Positions 1 to 14,300 of a DNA stretch of 64,000 nucleotides are shown here, piece by piece (position 1 is the first letter of the stretch; every line of letters starts with the position of its first letter). The stretch covers positions 25,396,037 to 25,460,036 of the forward strand of contig BSYO01000004.1 of NCBI GenBank assembly GCA_033239525.1, in the 5' to 3' direction. This DNA is from Nepenthes gracilis (taxonomy: Eukaryota > Streptophyta > Magnoliopsida > Caryophyllales > Nepenthaceae). The position numbers were made by a program, and so were the translations under genes. The notes under the pieces are model-generated. The model was not told where the DNA came from. It was given only the letters and a program-made list of their open reading frames with translations, and made no database searches.

Positions 1-1272
1 TTACTAACAATGATTGGATATTGAAGATCGGGCTATGTAAATTCTCTATGGCCCAAAACATACGCCACTATTCAAGACCTGTGAGTGAACCCATTACATA
101 TTATTCTTATAAATGGATTCAAACATCACTTTTCAAAGTTGTGGATTTTAAATAACGATTTTCGCTTATAAATAATATGTTAAGACAAGTCCAAATATAT
201 TCCGTTAATTCTCTGTAATAGTTCTCATTTAATCTAAACAAAAACTCAGCAACAAATAACAAATATACAAATTTTCTCAACATTGAAAAATAAATAATAT
301 TTACAAAGTCAAAGTAGAGTATTATATTAAATACTTGCATAAAATGACATGCAGTGCCAAATATCCAAAGATTTCATGATTCTATGACAAATCTTACAAA
401 TGTAGGTAAAAGGTTTCAAATCTTGTAAATCATAGAAAACTTTACATGCATGTCAAATATAAGTACAAATAAACATCGAAGAACGTGCATGTAAATATCA
501 AAGAGATAATCGAAAGATTTGAACAACAAATAAAGAAATGAGTTTAGATGCACTTGCCTTGATTTGAGTATTACTCGAATCTAACACGAAATCACTTCGA
601 AACCAACTTCCTTCACCTTCTCTCTCCTCTTTTCTTTCATTTTTCTTTTTCTCTCCTCTTTTGAGATCTCAACACAAAATGACCCAAAACATACATGAAA
701 TTTCTTATATAATTTGGCTGGCGCATGAATGCCAATCAGGGGTCCATCAGACTCTAAAACAAGACACATGCTTGCACGACTGCCACACATTCACGCACAA
801 GCATTACCTATTCTACTAAGCTATATACAAGCGCTACCCATTCTGATATGCCACGTAAGAGTGGGCTTCCAACACGCAGGACCTGCCCATTCTACTAAGC
901 CATGCTTGAGAGTCGCTCATGCATAGGTCCCATGCCGGCCCTCTAATCTCAAATGCTCGATTTTCTCCCAAACACACAATTATTCTAAAAAATTCACTTA
1001 ATGTAATTAATTCTAACGTCATAATGCATAATTCAGGAATTGGGTGTTATAATATAAGCGAGTTTAAAAGGTTTGTCAGCTACCCAACTTTTTCCTGCTG
1101 TAAACTTTTGGTGGCTACATAGGTTCGAAAACTAACTAAATTTCACTTGTTTATACCTAATGAATGAACAAAAAAGGAAAAATAGAGGTGGGGGAGAGTG
1201 ATGTGAGCTTTCTTACTTCCTTAATGACTCTCTCTGATGACCCAGTGTCATGCACTTCATCACATTTTGCAG
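1..1272 (+). other. Probable UPF3-like intron; no coding sequence seen
   Basis: No open frame here resembles a known protein. The stretch runs into a pyrimidine-rich tract and a TTTTGCAG acceptor ending at 1272, directly before the first recognisable UPF3-like exon. It is therefore read as intron of that gene, whose 5' exons lie outside the window. The short frames at 729-1122 are not conserved-looking. Confidence 0.5.
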
Positions 1273-2563
1273 AATAAGGTTGCTGCATCTCCTGTTGAAA
1301 AATCACCTGTTACAAGTGCATTGAAAATGAATCCGAGGCATGATGCTGGTGGAAGGATTAACAGAAGCATATCATTAAACAAGGAGACATTTCAAAGCCA
1401 ATCCTCACCTGTCCAGTTAGAGCAGAAACTTCAAACCATCAGCTCTGAGAAGAGCAAGAGACCACCCCGGGCTGCCGGTATGAGATTAGGTGTGAGTGGT
1501 TATGCCTCCATTAATGAGTGTTCTCCAGTTGCTTCTGAATCTGTTGGAAAAAGGTCTGTGGATGACAAGTCTGGGGGGAATGGGCAGCCTGGTTTGATTG
1601 TTATTCGTGATAAGCAAGAGAAACGTACAAGGAACAAGGACAGACTTGATCGTGGTGTTTGGACTCCCCTGCGGCATTCTGATAGATCATATGCTGGTGG
1701 GGAGCAGATATCCCAACAGCCGGATATACTTCAGAATTCTCATGAAGGTATGCCATTATGGTTCATTGATCTGCAGCAGCTGCTGCTGCTTTTTCAGGTG
1801 GAATTCTTCACTTCAATTTTGAGTACCTGTTTTGTACAAGTAAATGTTGTAAAAATAGTCAAATTGAACCTGCTGGCACTGGAGACTCAAAGTAGTCTCT
1901 AATAGACGTATTCTAGTATATATATTGCTGGAGAATGTATTCCATGTGAAGGAGTCATGATTTTATAAATCAATATACTGAATTTCAGGACTTCCACCAG
2001 TGCATGTGGTGCATGGAATTCAAGGAAATAATGTATATTATCTTTTATATTTCAGTTAATGGTGGACACCCAAAAATTGACGTGCATCAAGCCAACTGTG
2101 TTGGGGAAGTTGCTGCTTCTGCAGGTGGCCACAGCAATTCTTTTATTGAGGGTGGTCAGCAACCACAACCTCCCCATCCCTGAAAGAAAAATTAAAAAAA
2201 AAAATCTTCTTATAAAGGGAGGGGGCTCTCTATCTTTTATGGTCTTGATTGGTTAAGCTATTATAAAATTTTTTATTTATTTCATAAACTCATTCAACTT
2301 TGTTACTCATTTCTGAATTCTATCCAGGTTCCCATAATAGGCATTTCACACGTGAGGGGAAATCTTCGAAAAGAGGGGGTGCAGCTGGCCATAGTCTCCA
2401 TGAGGTCTGCGGTCTGCCACTTGTCACTATGATAATCTATTTAAGACCTGTTCTTGCTCGAACCTTTTGATATTATGTGCTTGCTTTTCCACTATGATGT
2501 TTAGGATCTTGCACTTTTTTGCAGAAGCAAATCTGGATTCAGAAGTCTGCTTCAGGTTCTTAG
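1273..2563 (+). CDS. UPF3: UPF3-like nonsense-mediated mRNA decay factor, 3' exons only (partial)
   Basis: UPF3 works with UPF1 and UPF2 in nonsense-mediated decay and links to exon junction complexes; it shuttles between nucleus and cytoplasm. Four exons are seen: 1273-1747 (acceptor TTTTGCAG, donor GTATGC), 2056 to about 2151 or 2154 (two possible GT donors, same phase), 2328-2404 and 2525-2563, ending in TAG. Phases agree throughout (0/1, 1/1, 1/0, 0). The first exon encodes a basic, low-complexity tail with KNKD-like and DRGVWTPLR segments typical of the plant UPF3 C-terminus, and the protein ends KQIWIQKSASGS, as I recall for plant UPF3. The N-terminal RRM-like domain that binds UPF2 is off the left edge. 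The match is from memory of the family, not a search. Confidence 0.72.
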
Positions 2564-5439
2564 CATGTTTAAGTCCGGTGAGCTCTTAGTTTGTTGCTGA
2601 TCTAATTTTCTCTTGCTAGTTTCTATTTTACATCTGCACAAACATAGGTTGTGGAGAAATTCAAAAGAAGAAAAGGAAGAAAAATAGCAAGTATGTTCTA
2701 GTTTGATATGGTGAATTTTAGACTATTAATATTGCTCGCTGTAACTGTAATATCTTCTATAACAAAAAAATAACATCTTGTTATATAAACAGTGGTTCAA
2801 TTTTTTTTAAAAAAATTATTGACTAGTCAGAATGAGAGACATTCATTAACGATAGAGTTGAGGAAGCACTAGGTAAAAAAAAAAAAAAAAAAATTACAAG
2901 CAGCAGACAAGCATCATAAACATGTTGAGTATATGCCATCTGCAAGCATCATAAACATGGTGGGTATAGGCATTCTGCTAAATTCAACTCACAATGGAAC
3001 AAGAAATATTAATCCAGAAGAATAAATGCACCCATCCCAACAGAAAATATAAAACAACAAGCCTTTCGTCTTAAATTAATCTCATTTCTCACATCCCAAA
3101 CAAACCGGAATTAGCTAGAGTGATTCCAACTTCAGAGGGGAAGGGAGATATTTGCATGACACATGGATAAGAACAGAGAAAGTATGGTTTCCCATATCAA
3201 AGTGATGTAAAGACCATTTCATTTAAGATACATACAGCTTAGAAGCTGTAACGGATCTCGTAGTGTCTAACAATTAATCCATCCTCATTTGCATGTGTAA
3301 CAAACTAACAATAACTTGCGAATGACATTAATATTATATTGATGCAGAATAATATTTCACATCATCAATCATTAAAATGGATGAATCATCTAGAAAATGT
3401 AGTTTAGGGCATAGTAGACATGGATGATTTATTGGTATTTGTCGTGACCATATCGATATTAGCTATATTAGACAATTAATATCGGTATTAGACATGTCAG
3501 CCACAATTTTTTTTTTTTTTTTTTTTTGTGTGTTAATCGGAACCTAATAGGGCAATATATTGTGATTCCGTTGCAGATATCGGTATAGGGGTCTGAGTTA
3601 GAAACTACTCTTACCACTGTGTATATCTACCAAAATATCAGCATTTGAGACATTACCAACTGCAATCAGTTCTGATTTGACCAGAGTTGATTTCAACCCT
3701 GTAGGCTGTAGCTGCTTCAAATACCAGCTTATGCAGATATCAATACAGCAAATTCATTACAGTCACAGTCACATCACACCCGTGTATTATTTGCAATTGC
3801 TGGATAAGCAACTGAAAAATCTGATTTCCATCAGAAAAAATTTGTGGATAATCCATTAAAAACCATCTTCTACTTAATCTGTGAAATGGCTGGAAAATTT
3901 GCTTAATGATATAAATAGCAGTAGGGATAAGGATCTCCTGAACAAAGATGTCTGGATTGTGCAGAAAGTCCCTCAAGCACGCCATTAACCACAATGGAAT
4001 TTCGTTTGTGCACACTAAAAAAAACCAGTTTACTAATTTCTCACAATTGGTCCATATCCCATTCTTCTCAAAAGTTGCATGAACGCATTCCATTCAACTC
4101 TGTAGTAAGCTTGTAATTCTCACCATACAGTCCATATCTCATTCTTCTCAAAAGTTTCAAGAAGACATTCCATTTGACCTGTCAGTAAGGTTCTGAAAAG
4201 TTATGACACGTTCCATTCAACATGACTGTTCTTCACATCAAGCTTATAAAAAACTCCTGGAATTCTTGCTTCCAGCCAATTTGTGATTTGAGAAACACGA
4301 AGAACGTCTTCCTCAGATGAAAGCATTCTGTGAGCAGGAAATCAGCTTTTCAACCACCCTTAATTTTCCTGCTGATATCTTTTCTGTAAAAACAAAAAAG
4401 TTGTCATACCTGCTCATCTGCTATGCATTGATATAAAACCTCCAAATGGCTGGCTAGCCTTAGTTCTCTGAGTTGCTGCATTCAGTTTCTTCAGAATAAG
4501 TGCGATAAAAATTTAGTTAATGGAAGTAAGTAATCTGCTGGAAGTATGAATTTCCTTGCAATTACTAATGACATTAGTTTAACTATGTTACAAGTGTGCT
4601 TGAGAAAAATGCAGTTATTTTGGGACCGGTGCCTTGTCATTGCAATTGGCAATTGAAATAAGTCAAAGAAAAGAGTATTTTGACTGGCAATTAACTTGGT
4701 TTAGGTTGGATGTTTCTTATGTCGTCCAACTTTTCCCCATGGAATTGAGTTGCATCCCATTGTTGCATTCTCTCTTCTAAGTGCTTATCTCAATTAGAAT
4801 GAGAATGCTTGTCCTGAGGACACATATTACTGAAATAATAAATCTTTGCTCTGGTTTCTTGTCACAATTTGGATGGGTTTTGTCTTCCTTCAAGATGAGA
4901 TTTATATTTCCAATCTGCAATAAGAAATTCATTTAGTAGTAATTGCAATAAGATGAGATTTAGTAGTGAGCCTATGATTGGTTCTGCTTTCTGCCACAGC
5001 ACTCTGTTGGGAACTCTTGCATTAGCCAGAACTTAATTATGGAGCACCAATTGGTACCACTAGGCTGTTTGTATCTGAAATTGTCTGTTGGTTGCCATTA
5101 TGTCTTGTTGCCACTTGGGGCAAAGATTGTGGCAAGTGATAGTTCAATTCTCCGTCAACTTTTCCTTGCCAATCTGCCAAAAGGAAGAAGTACAAATTTG
5201 GTATGAGAAGACTGGTTATATTTATCCTGACATCACAAGATTAGCTTTTACTTTTCCTGCTACTGACTTGTTGCAGCCATGGTTCTTAGATAAACCAATC
5301 ATAAAGTAAAAGATTAAAAGCAAGTAGATTTTTGTTCAGAAGAGAATCATTCGACTATGATTTACCCTAGTTGGTTATTGTGCCCATCTCTGTCTCAGTG
5401 GATTGATTTTGGAAAGAAGATGGTTGGCTTTTTGTAACC
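2564..5439. other. UPF3-like 3' UTR and AT-rich intergenic DNA
   Basis: No supportable gene. The first few hundred bases are presumably 3' UTR. Other contents are a 19-base A-run near 2877, a 35-bp direct duplication at about 2909-2979, a T-run near 3508, a diverged MITE-like repeat near 3420-3600, and two imperfect copies of a segment containing CATTCTTCTCAAAAGTT near 4060 and 4140. The frame at 3740-4093 (-) shows no recognisable motif. Confidence 0.5.
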
Positions 5440-5960
5440 TTTTTTTTAGTCAATATGAAGGTGACATTTTATTAAAACATCATGGAGTACAATATAGAAG
5501 ATAGAGGGAAAAAAGCAAAAAAAGTTTCTATACTAGATGTTAATAAAAGTCCATCAAGGAAGAGAACCACTGCTTGATCTGAGCAGATTAAAGCTTCATC
5601 GAAGACACCTTCGAATTCTCCAGAGCTTTAGCATTTTTCTCCTTCCATATAGTCCATAAAACTGCTAGAGGGATGTATGTCCCTGCTCTGCACTTTGATT
5701 TAGTTCTAATAAACCACTCTCAAACCAAAAGCTCCTCAATAATAGATTTGGAAAACAAGTATACAAGGTCGTATAATCTGAGCTGCTTTGCAATAATAGA
5801 TTTTCGGTAGATTCTGGATGGCTTTTGCACATAAAATAGAAATTTGCGGAACATAAACCCTCTAAAATGAGGAATGTCAATCATTAAACACCTCGTCCAA
5901 GCAGCTTCCACAAAGGATAACCCACAATTGATAGATGGAAGAGACAAAAGATATCATACC
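5440..5960 (-). pseudogene. LINE-type element remnant, C-terminal end of the reverse transcriptase ORF
   Basis: Read on the minus strand, about 5610-5690 encodes PLAVLWTIWKEKNAKALENS. This is the W-x-IW-x-x-(R/K)N signature found after the zinc-binding (zf-RVT) region of plant LINE ORF2 proteins. Frameshifts and stops follow. A T-run at about 5440 on the plus strand would be a poly(A) tail on the minus strand. Only the 3' end is recognisable, as expected of 5'-truncated LINE insertions. It could instead be an isolated zf-RVT-domain pseudogene. Confidence 0.45.
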
Positions 5961-8325
5961 AGAACTCTCCAACTGCACAGAATCAGGAACACAACCTTCA
6001 CATCAACTGAAGACAGCAACCAAAGAAAGCACAGCAGCTCTTACAAGCTGTCCTCAGAATGAACACGTGAATAAATCTTGGAGACAATACAATCTGCCGT
6101 ATTAAAGGAAAACATCTACAGTTACAGTAACACTTCTGTCAGAAGCCAGGTTGGCATTTTGTAACTTAAGACGTGATCTTCATTTGTTTATGTTTGCATC
6201 TTGTCCACTGTTCCCTTCTCATAAAATTTGTGTTTCATGCACTCTCTATTCATCTGAAAGATTCTCTGCATTGAATGCCATAAATTAGCGTGGTAGTTTT
6301 GAAGTGTATGCCATCATTTTTCTAGCCTTTAGTGCTACTTTGGTTACTATTGATCTACTGTGTGGTGAAACTGCTGATAGATTTGTTTTCTTGCTCTATT
6401 TTTTTTTTTAAAGATTTTTAGAACGTTATTTCTCATGATGTAGTGTTGTGTACTCCAGTGCTTCTTAAACAGATTCTGGCGGACGAGGGCTAATGACTGG
6501 AGTAGTTGTATGATTGTTAAAGTGGGGATGCTCTATGGGCCTTGGTTGTGGGGGTGATTGAAGTTCATCCAAGCCATGCCCAGAAACTGATGAAGGTATT
6601 TTTGGGTGATATGTCAACACGTTTGGATAGTATTTCTATAAACCGAATTCCTGGCCTTTTGGGTTGGAGCGGCTCTGACCATTCCTCAAGAAAGGAGATT
6701 ACGAAATTGCCAAATAAAGCTACTGTGAGCTGCACTGTCCTTATACGGTCCATGAGTACGGGATTCCTTGCTGATTTTGCTCATTCAGAGGCGGGTTTGT
6801 ATTTTTATTGGCGTTCTTGACATGAGCTAGGATTGTCTAAGGTATGCACTCTGCAGCTGATTTTGATCGGGCCCATACTCGAAGGACAGTTAAGCAAAAA
6901 CCTGTTGCCACAGCTCGAGTTTAACCAGTATCTTGCCTTGCAAGTGGTGCTTTAGTTGCCAGGTTCTCACACACAGTCAGCTGTTCTTTGGCGCTATATA
7001 GGTTTGTATAAACTGATGCAGACTGCCTTTTTTTTCTGTGCAACTGGGAAATATTAGTATCAAGTGTTGATGGTGATCTGGGTTTTTAGGAGGCAATCTG
7101 ATGTAGTGGCTTATCAGTTGACTTCGTTTCTGCTTCGAATGCAGTTGATTTTCTGTTTTCCAATTTTTGCCGTACTCAATTTGAGCTATCAACGGGTTCA
7201 GGAACACCGTTGATTGACATGCTAACAGGGAGTTTGGGGGACAATTTCTAAGATACTTTCGAACAACCCGTGTTATTATATCTATTCATTAATATTAACA
7301 AAATACATAATAATAATAATAATAATAGATAGATAGATAAACCAGTCAGAGTGTTTAAAGTCCCTTTTAGCAATACCACACTTGTGAAACATAAATTTGC
7401 CAAGTGCATGCTTGTTTGCATGCTACAACTCCTCCTAGGCAAGATTGGATCAAATTGTTAGGTGATTAAAAATATGGAAAAACTAAGCGTTATAAGAATG
7501 TTGAAATTAATAAATAAATTTAAACTAAAAAGATAAAAGAAATTAGTGGCAACATTTATAAACATTTAGAAATGATGCTTCTAAAAGACAAGATGGTCAC
7601 ATGATATTTAAAAGTGATTTAGATAATTAAAATGTAATTTAACTTGAAAAAAACATATGAAGATATAAATTAGCCATAATTAGAGGAAATAGAAAAAGAA
7701 GTAAATATGGAAGAACATAAACCCATACGACAATTTTAAAGTACTTGTATTCTTACAGTACTTTTACTAAAAATCTAGTATGACAAAAATAGACAAATAG
7801 TTAATTTTACCAAGTAGATTATAAGACATCATTATTATAATCTATTTCTACCTTTGATTTCTCCACAACGACACCGTTTGGAGGACACTCAGCAGTTTGG
7901 ACATGTTTTCAGTATAAAATATATTACAATCACCCATTAAAAAATTTTTTTTTCCATTTTCGAAAAAACAAAAATTAAATTTGCAGCGGTCTTTTTTTTT
8001 ACAAATTATTTTTAATTTTATGATTGTAATTAATGAAAAATTTATTTTCTTAATAAAACGGTGAATTATAAGTTTACCTAACAATGAGTATAACAAAATT
8101 AACAGCTAGTAATAATCGTATAACATTTCCAGACAGGCGGAAATTATGAACTAAGCTGAACCGGTCGTCCCCACGATTCTGTTTATTCAGGGGGAGGAGT
8201 AAGCATCACTATTGAATATTTCAACTGTACAACCATAAAACATTAAACAGAAAAAATTCACATAGTAAGTTATCTGTGATAAATTAATGGATAATGAAGT
8301 GAACTGGGGTACCCGGCACCGAAAA
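5961..8325. other. Intergenic DNA; no gene recognised
   Basis: The frame at 6542-6820 (+) and others here have no recognisable domain. A microsatellite of AAT then AGAT units lies at about 7305-7340. From about 7440 the stretch is strongly AT-rich. The part below 8326 should include the 3' UTR and polyadenylation region of the minus-strand methylesterase-like gene. Confidence 0.5.
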
Positions 8326-11300
8326 CTACGATTTCTGGGCAATTTCCAGCAAAATTTTGTGAAGAGATTGTGGCTTTGAGAAGAACGGGCAGTGATCGCT
8401 GCCTTTAATCTTGTAAACGCTCTCGGGTGGGTTATCTCGGACCAGCTTCTCTTGGGTATCTGCCGAGAGTGCGCGATCGTCCAATGTTTGAATGTAGAAA
8501 CGCGGAATTGCCCCGTAATTTCCGGGCGATAATGACAGCTTTCCCATTATGGGACCCAGTGGGACTGGTCTCATAGACACCATGGCTAAGGCAACATCCT
8601 GGAAATTAACAAAAGAACATGACTCATCATTTTCGAACATTTGACCTTTTTGAATATCTAAGACTGAGGAATTTACCCTCCCTGCTCATTATCTATCCCA
8701 ACATATAGTGACTTAGCATCGAATTTAAAAGTTTGGGTCAAATTGTTCTACTCTCTATTTCTCCACCCCATCCCTTAAAATCTATATGATATTGTTTATA
8801 AAGTTCATATAAGAAGATGATGGTAGGATGTAGTTAGAAACTATCATTTTATTTTTGATACTGCATGAATTACTATATAGTTATTATTCATGTCTTATTA
8901 TACAATCTATAATATTTTTGTTTATTTTACCTGGTCAATCGGTTAACCACGAGTCCAATTCTGACAACTATGCCAACCCATTCAATTACTGGTTCTGTTC
9001 AATACAAAGACTACGCTTGCTTAATCCTCTCAAAACCAACAGCACAAAAGTTCCCCTATTCTAATGCATACTATCTGCAGATTTGTTCCATTCACCTAAA
9101 CAAAAATTAACCATAAACAAATGTTCCTAAAGTAGCAAGCCCACCAACAATGCTTGCACACGATCATCTTCCAGATTTTCAATATATTGAATAGACAATT
9201 AAGTAAACAATGAAGAAAAAATTCCCTTCAGTGAGCATTTCAGCAGGCAAGTCAGCAAAAGAGAGAATATTATGTCAAACAGACCTTAAGTGAGCCAGGG
9301 ATTTGTTATAGATTACTGAGGTTGGGATATGATTTGTGACTAAAGTAGAATTAGTGACTTGACTAGTCATGTCAACCAAAAAAATTAGCCTTCTTTTTTT
9401 TTGGGAGGGGGGAGGGCAGCTTGTGGGGTCAGGTGGGGGTTAATGATTTTGCAGCAGCAGGAGTGAGTGACTAAGGTAGGTAGTGATAAGGGAGCAATTT
9501 GATTTTCACTTTGATTTTCAGGGAGAATGTGGCAAGGGTAAGGGGTAAACTATTTGAAGAAAATGAATACAGAAGGTTGGCAGAATCTATGCAACTATCT
9601 GCAAAACCAAGGTCATGTGAAATGGGAGGAAAGTAGAAGCATCAGCAAGGCTTGAATGGAACGTATAAGACAACCAGCAAAATGTAATTCTTGCTCCAAA
9701 CTAACTACTAATTGCTACTGTAACATGGTTGGCAACGTGATTAGCAAGTGTGAAACAGCTAGAATACCACAACATTTGTACAGAAGCAAATGACTCAAAT
9801 TCAACTCACCTTGGCAGGGCTTTGGTTAAAATATAGCGCTTTCATTTGTTGCTTCTCCAACATGAAGCCAGTGGGAGGTTTGTCGGCACCATTTCCATAA
9901 ATTAAGAACTTTGACTCCTGCACAAAATCCTCTGCAGATCCAAGCTGGAAAAGAGAACTTTCTATCATGAACACGCAGGATGAACAACTTTGCAATCCAC
10001 ATTTCAACAAAAACTAAATGGCAAATGACGCCCCTATCTACACGCAGGAGTAAATGAGCAATTGGGAGGGCAGTTCACTATTAATCAGCCTCTGCAAGCA
10101 TAAAGAGCATGCTAGGTTTTTCTTAAGCTCAATGCATCTTAGATACTTACAATTTCGATTGAGCCTCCTCAATTGAACGCCTACTGCTCACACCAAGTGA
10201 TTAAGCATATACATGGCTGAGTACAGGGCAATTAGTTGCTTAGAAATAGTAAAGAAACTATGTGTTGGGGTCACTCCCGAGTGGTATGTCCGCGGACTCC
10301 ATGTCCGAGAGGTATCCGAGAAGACTTGGACGAGGACTCCATCCACGTGTGCGTTGACTTTCCTCTCATTAATGATCTGCAGCAGCAATAAATGCGGCCA
10401 CAACTTCCAAGGTGTTGCAGGCCTGCCAGGCGTGCGCCTGGCAGGCGGCCTGGGCTGCCAGCCTAGTGCTAGGGTGGCTGGGTAGCCTCCTAGCCCCTTT
10501 TTTGAATATATATATATTATTTACATGTATATATATATGGGGTGGTTGAGATCATTTATGATCATCAAGCGAGAAGGCTTTGTGAGTTGTGGGCTGTGCC
10601 TTTGGAGCAACCATTTTGTGAGACTTGAGAGAGAAATACTTGGATAGAGAGAGAGATTAAACACTTGTGATTCTTTTGTCTTTGTGCTTGTGTAGCTAAA
10701 GGCTGTAATCATTATACATAGTGTATTATTCTTTGGTGGTTTTTCCTCAGTTTAAGGAGGGTACTTCCACATTAACTCTCGGTGTTATCTCTTGTTTCTC
10801 TATCGGTTCCTTTGTGTCCGTCCGAGAGCCTTTGCTCTGTGTTCTGTCCGAGTGACTTTGTCCGACCGGTCACCGTGACTTCCGCGAGCTTTGCGCCAAC
10901 AAGTGGTATCAGAGAGTTGGTTCTTTTTCTACACGGTGATCTTTATGGAGTTTGGAAGCAAGATGGTCTGTTTGAATGGTTCAAACTTTGACATCTGGCA
11001 GAGCAAGATGTCAGACTTGCTCTTCGTCAAGTCCATGCACGATCCGGTTTTTGCCTCAGAAAAACCAGCTGATAAAACGGACGCGGTATGGACTCTGGAG
11101 CACAAACAGGTGTGCGGGTTCATTAGGCGGTTGTGGGACGAACGCGTGTACAACCACGTTCGTAGGGAGACAAATGCCAAAGCCCTTTGGGAGAAGTCGG
11201 AGAAGCTCTTTGCCTCCAACCGCAACAATAAAATCTACCATTTGACGCGGCTGGTCCATATCCGATACAAGGATGGGTCCTCTGTGGCCGACCACCCGAA

Positions 11301-14300
11301 CGAGTTCGAGGGATGCGTGGACCGACTCAACAAAGATGGGCATCAAGTTCGAGGACGAAGTGCTAGGACTTTGGCTCCTAGCAACCCTCCCGGACTCATG
11401 GGAAACCATGAGGGTCACGATCGCCAACACACTCCGAACAAAGTGGTGACACTGGAGATGGTAAAGGAGCCGTCTCAACGAGGAAGTAAGGCGACGTTCT
11501 CGGGAGACGTCTACCTCTCGGCGGCTCTCGAGGTCCTTGTTACGGAAACAAGGGAAGAAGCCGAGGACGTGGCCCAAAGTCCAAGACAAAGGGCGGAGTA
11601 AGTCACGCTCCCGTGCTCAAGATACGGAGTGCCATCATTGTGGCAAGAAGGGCCACATCAAAAAGTTCTCACATACAAATGGAAGCGTGAGAACGCCGGG
11701 AAGCGAAGGGCGAAAGAGACGAGGCGAGGAAGAGTCCTCGGTCTCTCGTTGTGACAAGAAGATCTCCTCGTGACTTGTGAGTCTCGAGGACTTGGTGGTC
11801 AAGGCGGAAGCAGTCCTCGGATTGGGTAGTGGACTCGCGCTTGATCCACGTTACCTCCAGAGAGAACCTGTTCTCCACTTATGCTCCTTGTGCCCCGTGA
11901 GGCCGAGAATGGGCACAAGCGACGTCCGAGTTCATAGATTTGAGGAGACATCACGCTGGTGATGAGTACCGGAGCCGTGTTGACTTCTAAAGGACGCCCC
12001 GCACGTCCCCGACATCAGTCAACATCATCTCGGTTGGGCGACTGATGACGAAAGGTTACCGCAGCGTCTTCTCGTGACGGCAGATCAAAACGACCAAGGG
12101 CTCCATGGTCATCGCCCGAGGACCTAAGGCATCCGGCCTTTATGTTTTGAAAGCTCAGTCAAGTGGCCGAGGTGAATGCCACGAGGAGTGTGGAGTCCTC
12201 GGACCTTTGCACAAGAGGCTCGGACACACGAGTGAGCGTGGCATGGGTCACTTGGCCAGAAGGGTCTCATCCCCGAGGTGGATGGAGACATGCCTAGACG
12301 TGTCCTCACCGCATGGCGGGGAAGCAAAGAAGAGTCTCCTTCTCCGAGACATAACTTCCAAGAAGTCCGAGATCTTGGAGTCTTGTCCACACGGACGTTG
12401 TGGTCCCCTCCCGAGAAGTCTTTCTGAGGTGCACGATTTCAGTGACCTTCATGACGATTGCTCAAGGAAGTCGTGGGTGTTCCCACCGAAGTCCAAGGAT
12501 CGTGTCGCGGAAACTTTTCAACAGTTTCACGTCCTTGTTGAAAGGGAGACCGGAGGAAGCTCAAGGCCGTGAGAAGCGACAACGGTGGTGAGTACATTGG
12601 AAGGTTTGATGCCTCTGCAGGCTCACGCATCAAACACCGGAAGACTCCGCCAAAGACGCCACAACAACGGAGTGGCCGAGAGGATGAACCGTACCCTCAC
12701 GGAGAGGGTGAGATGCATCTCGTCCGAGGCGAAGTTACGAGGATCCTTCTGGGCCGAGGCCTTGAGGACGGCAGCCCATGTTATCAACCGCCGCCCAGTA
12801 AGCCTCTGCACGGGAAGTTCCCGAGTTTATTTGGGCCCGGACGCAACTGGGGCTGCATACTCATCTCAAGGGACGCTTGGTCAGTAAGGCTTTTGTTCAC
12901 GTGCCGAGAGATGAAAGGAGCAAATTGGAGCCAAAGACACCTGCAGGTGTGTCTTTCGGGCTATGGTGAGGAAGAATTTGGGTATAGACTCTATGACCCA
13001 AAGGCAAAGAAGTCGGTTCGTTCTCGTGATGTGGTCTTCGTTGAGGACGAGACCATAGAGGATTGTGGAAAAGAGATGAAGTCTTCTCCCCACACTTCCC
13101 TGACGGACAAAGTCAAAACGTCCGTCCGGTGCGCCTTGGGTCCGAGGACGGTGGACCAAGACCTAGTGCCAACCAGATCGCGCGATTCCAGCGCCCTCGG
13201 ATCGGAGTTGATGACTTGGGTGCCTCAGCGCATGAGGATGCACCTTTGAGACGGCCGTCCCGTGCCGAGACGTCCGTCTGTCCCTCCCCCCCTCCCGGCC
13301 GGTGAGTACGTCCTCCTCACCGATCTTTGGGAACTCGAGGATTTTAATAAGGCATTAGTAGCACTCAAAAGGATGAATGGTTGGAGGCTATGAAGGAAGA
13401 AATGGCCTCCCTCCATGAAAATCACACCTTTGAGTTGGCTACATTGCCTAAGGGGAAGAAAGCTCTGAAAAACAAGTGGGTTTTCAGACTAAAGGCGTCC
13501 GAGGACCCGAGTGCTCCGAGGCACAAGGCACGACTTGTGGTGAAGGGGTTTGGTCAACGAAAAGGTGTTGACTTTGACGAAATTTTTGCACCAGTCGTGA
13601 AGATGTCCTCGGTCCGACTTGTACTCGGACTAGCAGCAGTGTTGGACCTCGAGATAGAGCAGCTGGATGTCCGAACGGCGTTTCTCCATGGAGATTTGAA
13701 CGAGGAAATCTACATGGAACAACTGTAAGGCTTTGAAGCCAAAGGGAAGGAAGGACTTGTTTGCGATTGAAGAAGAGCTTGTATGGGCAAACAAGCCCCA
13801 AGACAATGGTATCGGAAGTTCGAGTCCGTTATGGTCAAGCAAGGCTATCATAAGACTTCTTCGGACCATCAGTGTCTTTATACGTGTTTCTCGAAAACGA
13901 CTTTGTCATCCTTCTCCTTTACGTGGATGACATGTCATTGTCGAGACGACACGCGCTCGAATCAAGAAGCTAAAGGAGCAATCGGGACAGTCTTCACATG
14001 AAAGACCTCGGACCGCGAAACAAATTCTCGGGGCATCGAATTTCGCGACCGAGAGGGCCTAAGCTTTAGCTTTGCCTCAGAGAGCTATGTTGAAATGGTG
14101 CTTCAAGATTCAACATGGAAGGTTCCAAGCCCACAAAGACCCCTTTCGCCAACCATTTCAAGCCGAGTAAGGAGCAGCCCCTGGCCTCGGACACCGAGAA
14201 GGCGCGTATGAGTAAGATTCCTTACTCCTCGGCCGTTAGCGCCTCATGTACGCTGGCCGTGTGTACGCGGCCGGACATCGCTCATGCGGTCGGCCTTGAG

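Noticed and set aside
3740..4093. 117-codon minus-strand frame
   Set aside because: No recognisable domain, and part of it overlaps imperfect local repeats.
8326..8640. Independent short hydrolase gene
   Set aside because: It is the last exon of the MES11-like gene; the extra N-terminal residues lie before the TTTCCAG acceptor and are intronic.
11056..11589. 177-codon minus-strand frame
   Set aside because: It is the reverse of Copia gag; the plus strand carries the recognisable capsid and zinc-knuckle motifs.
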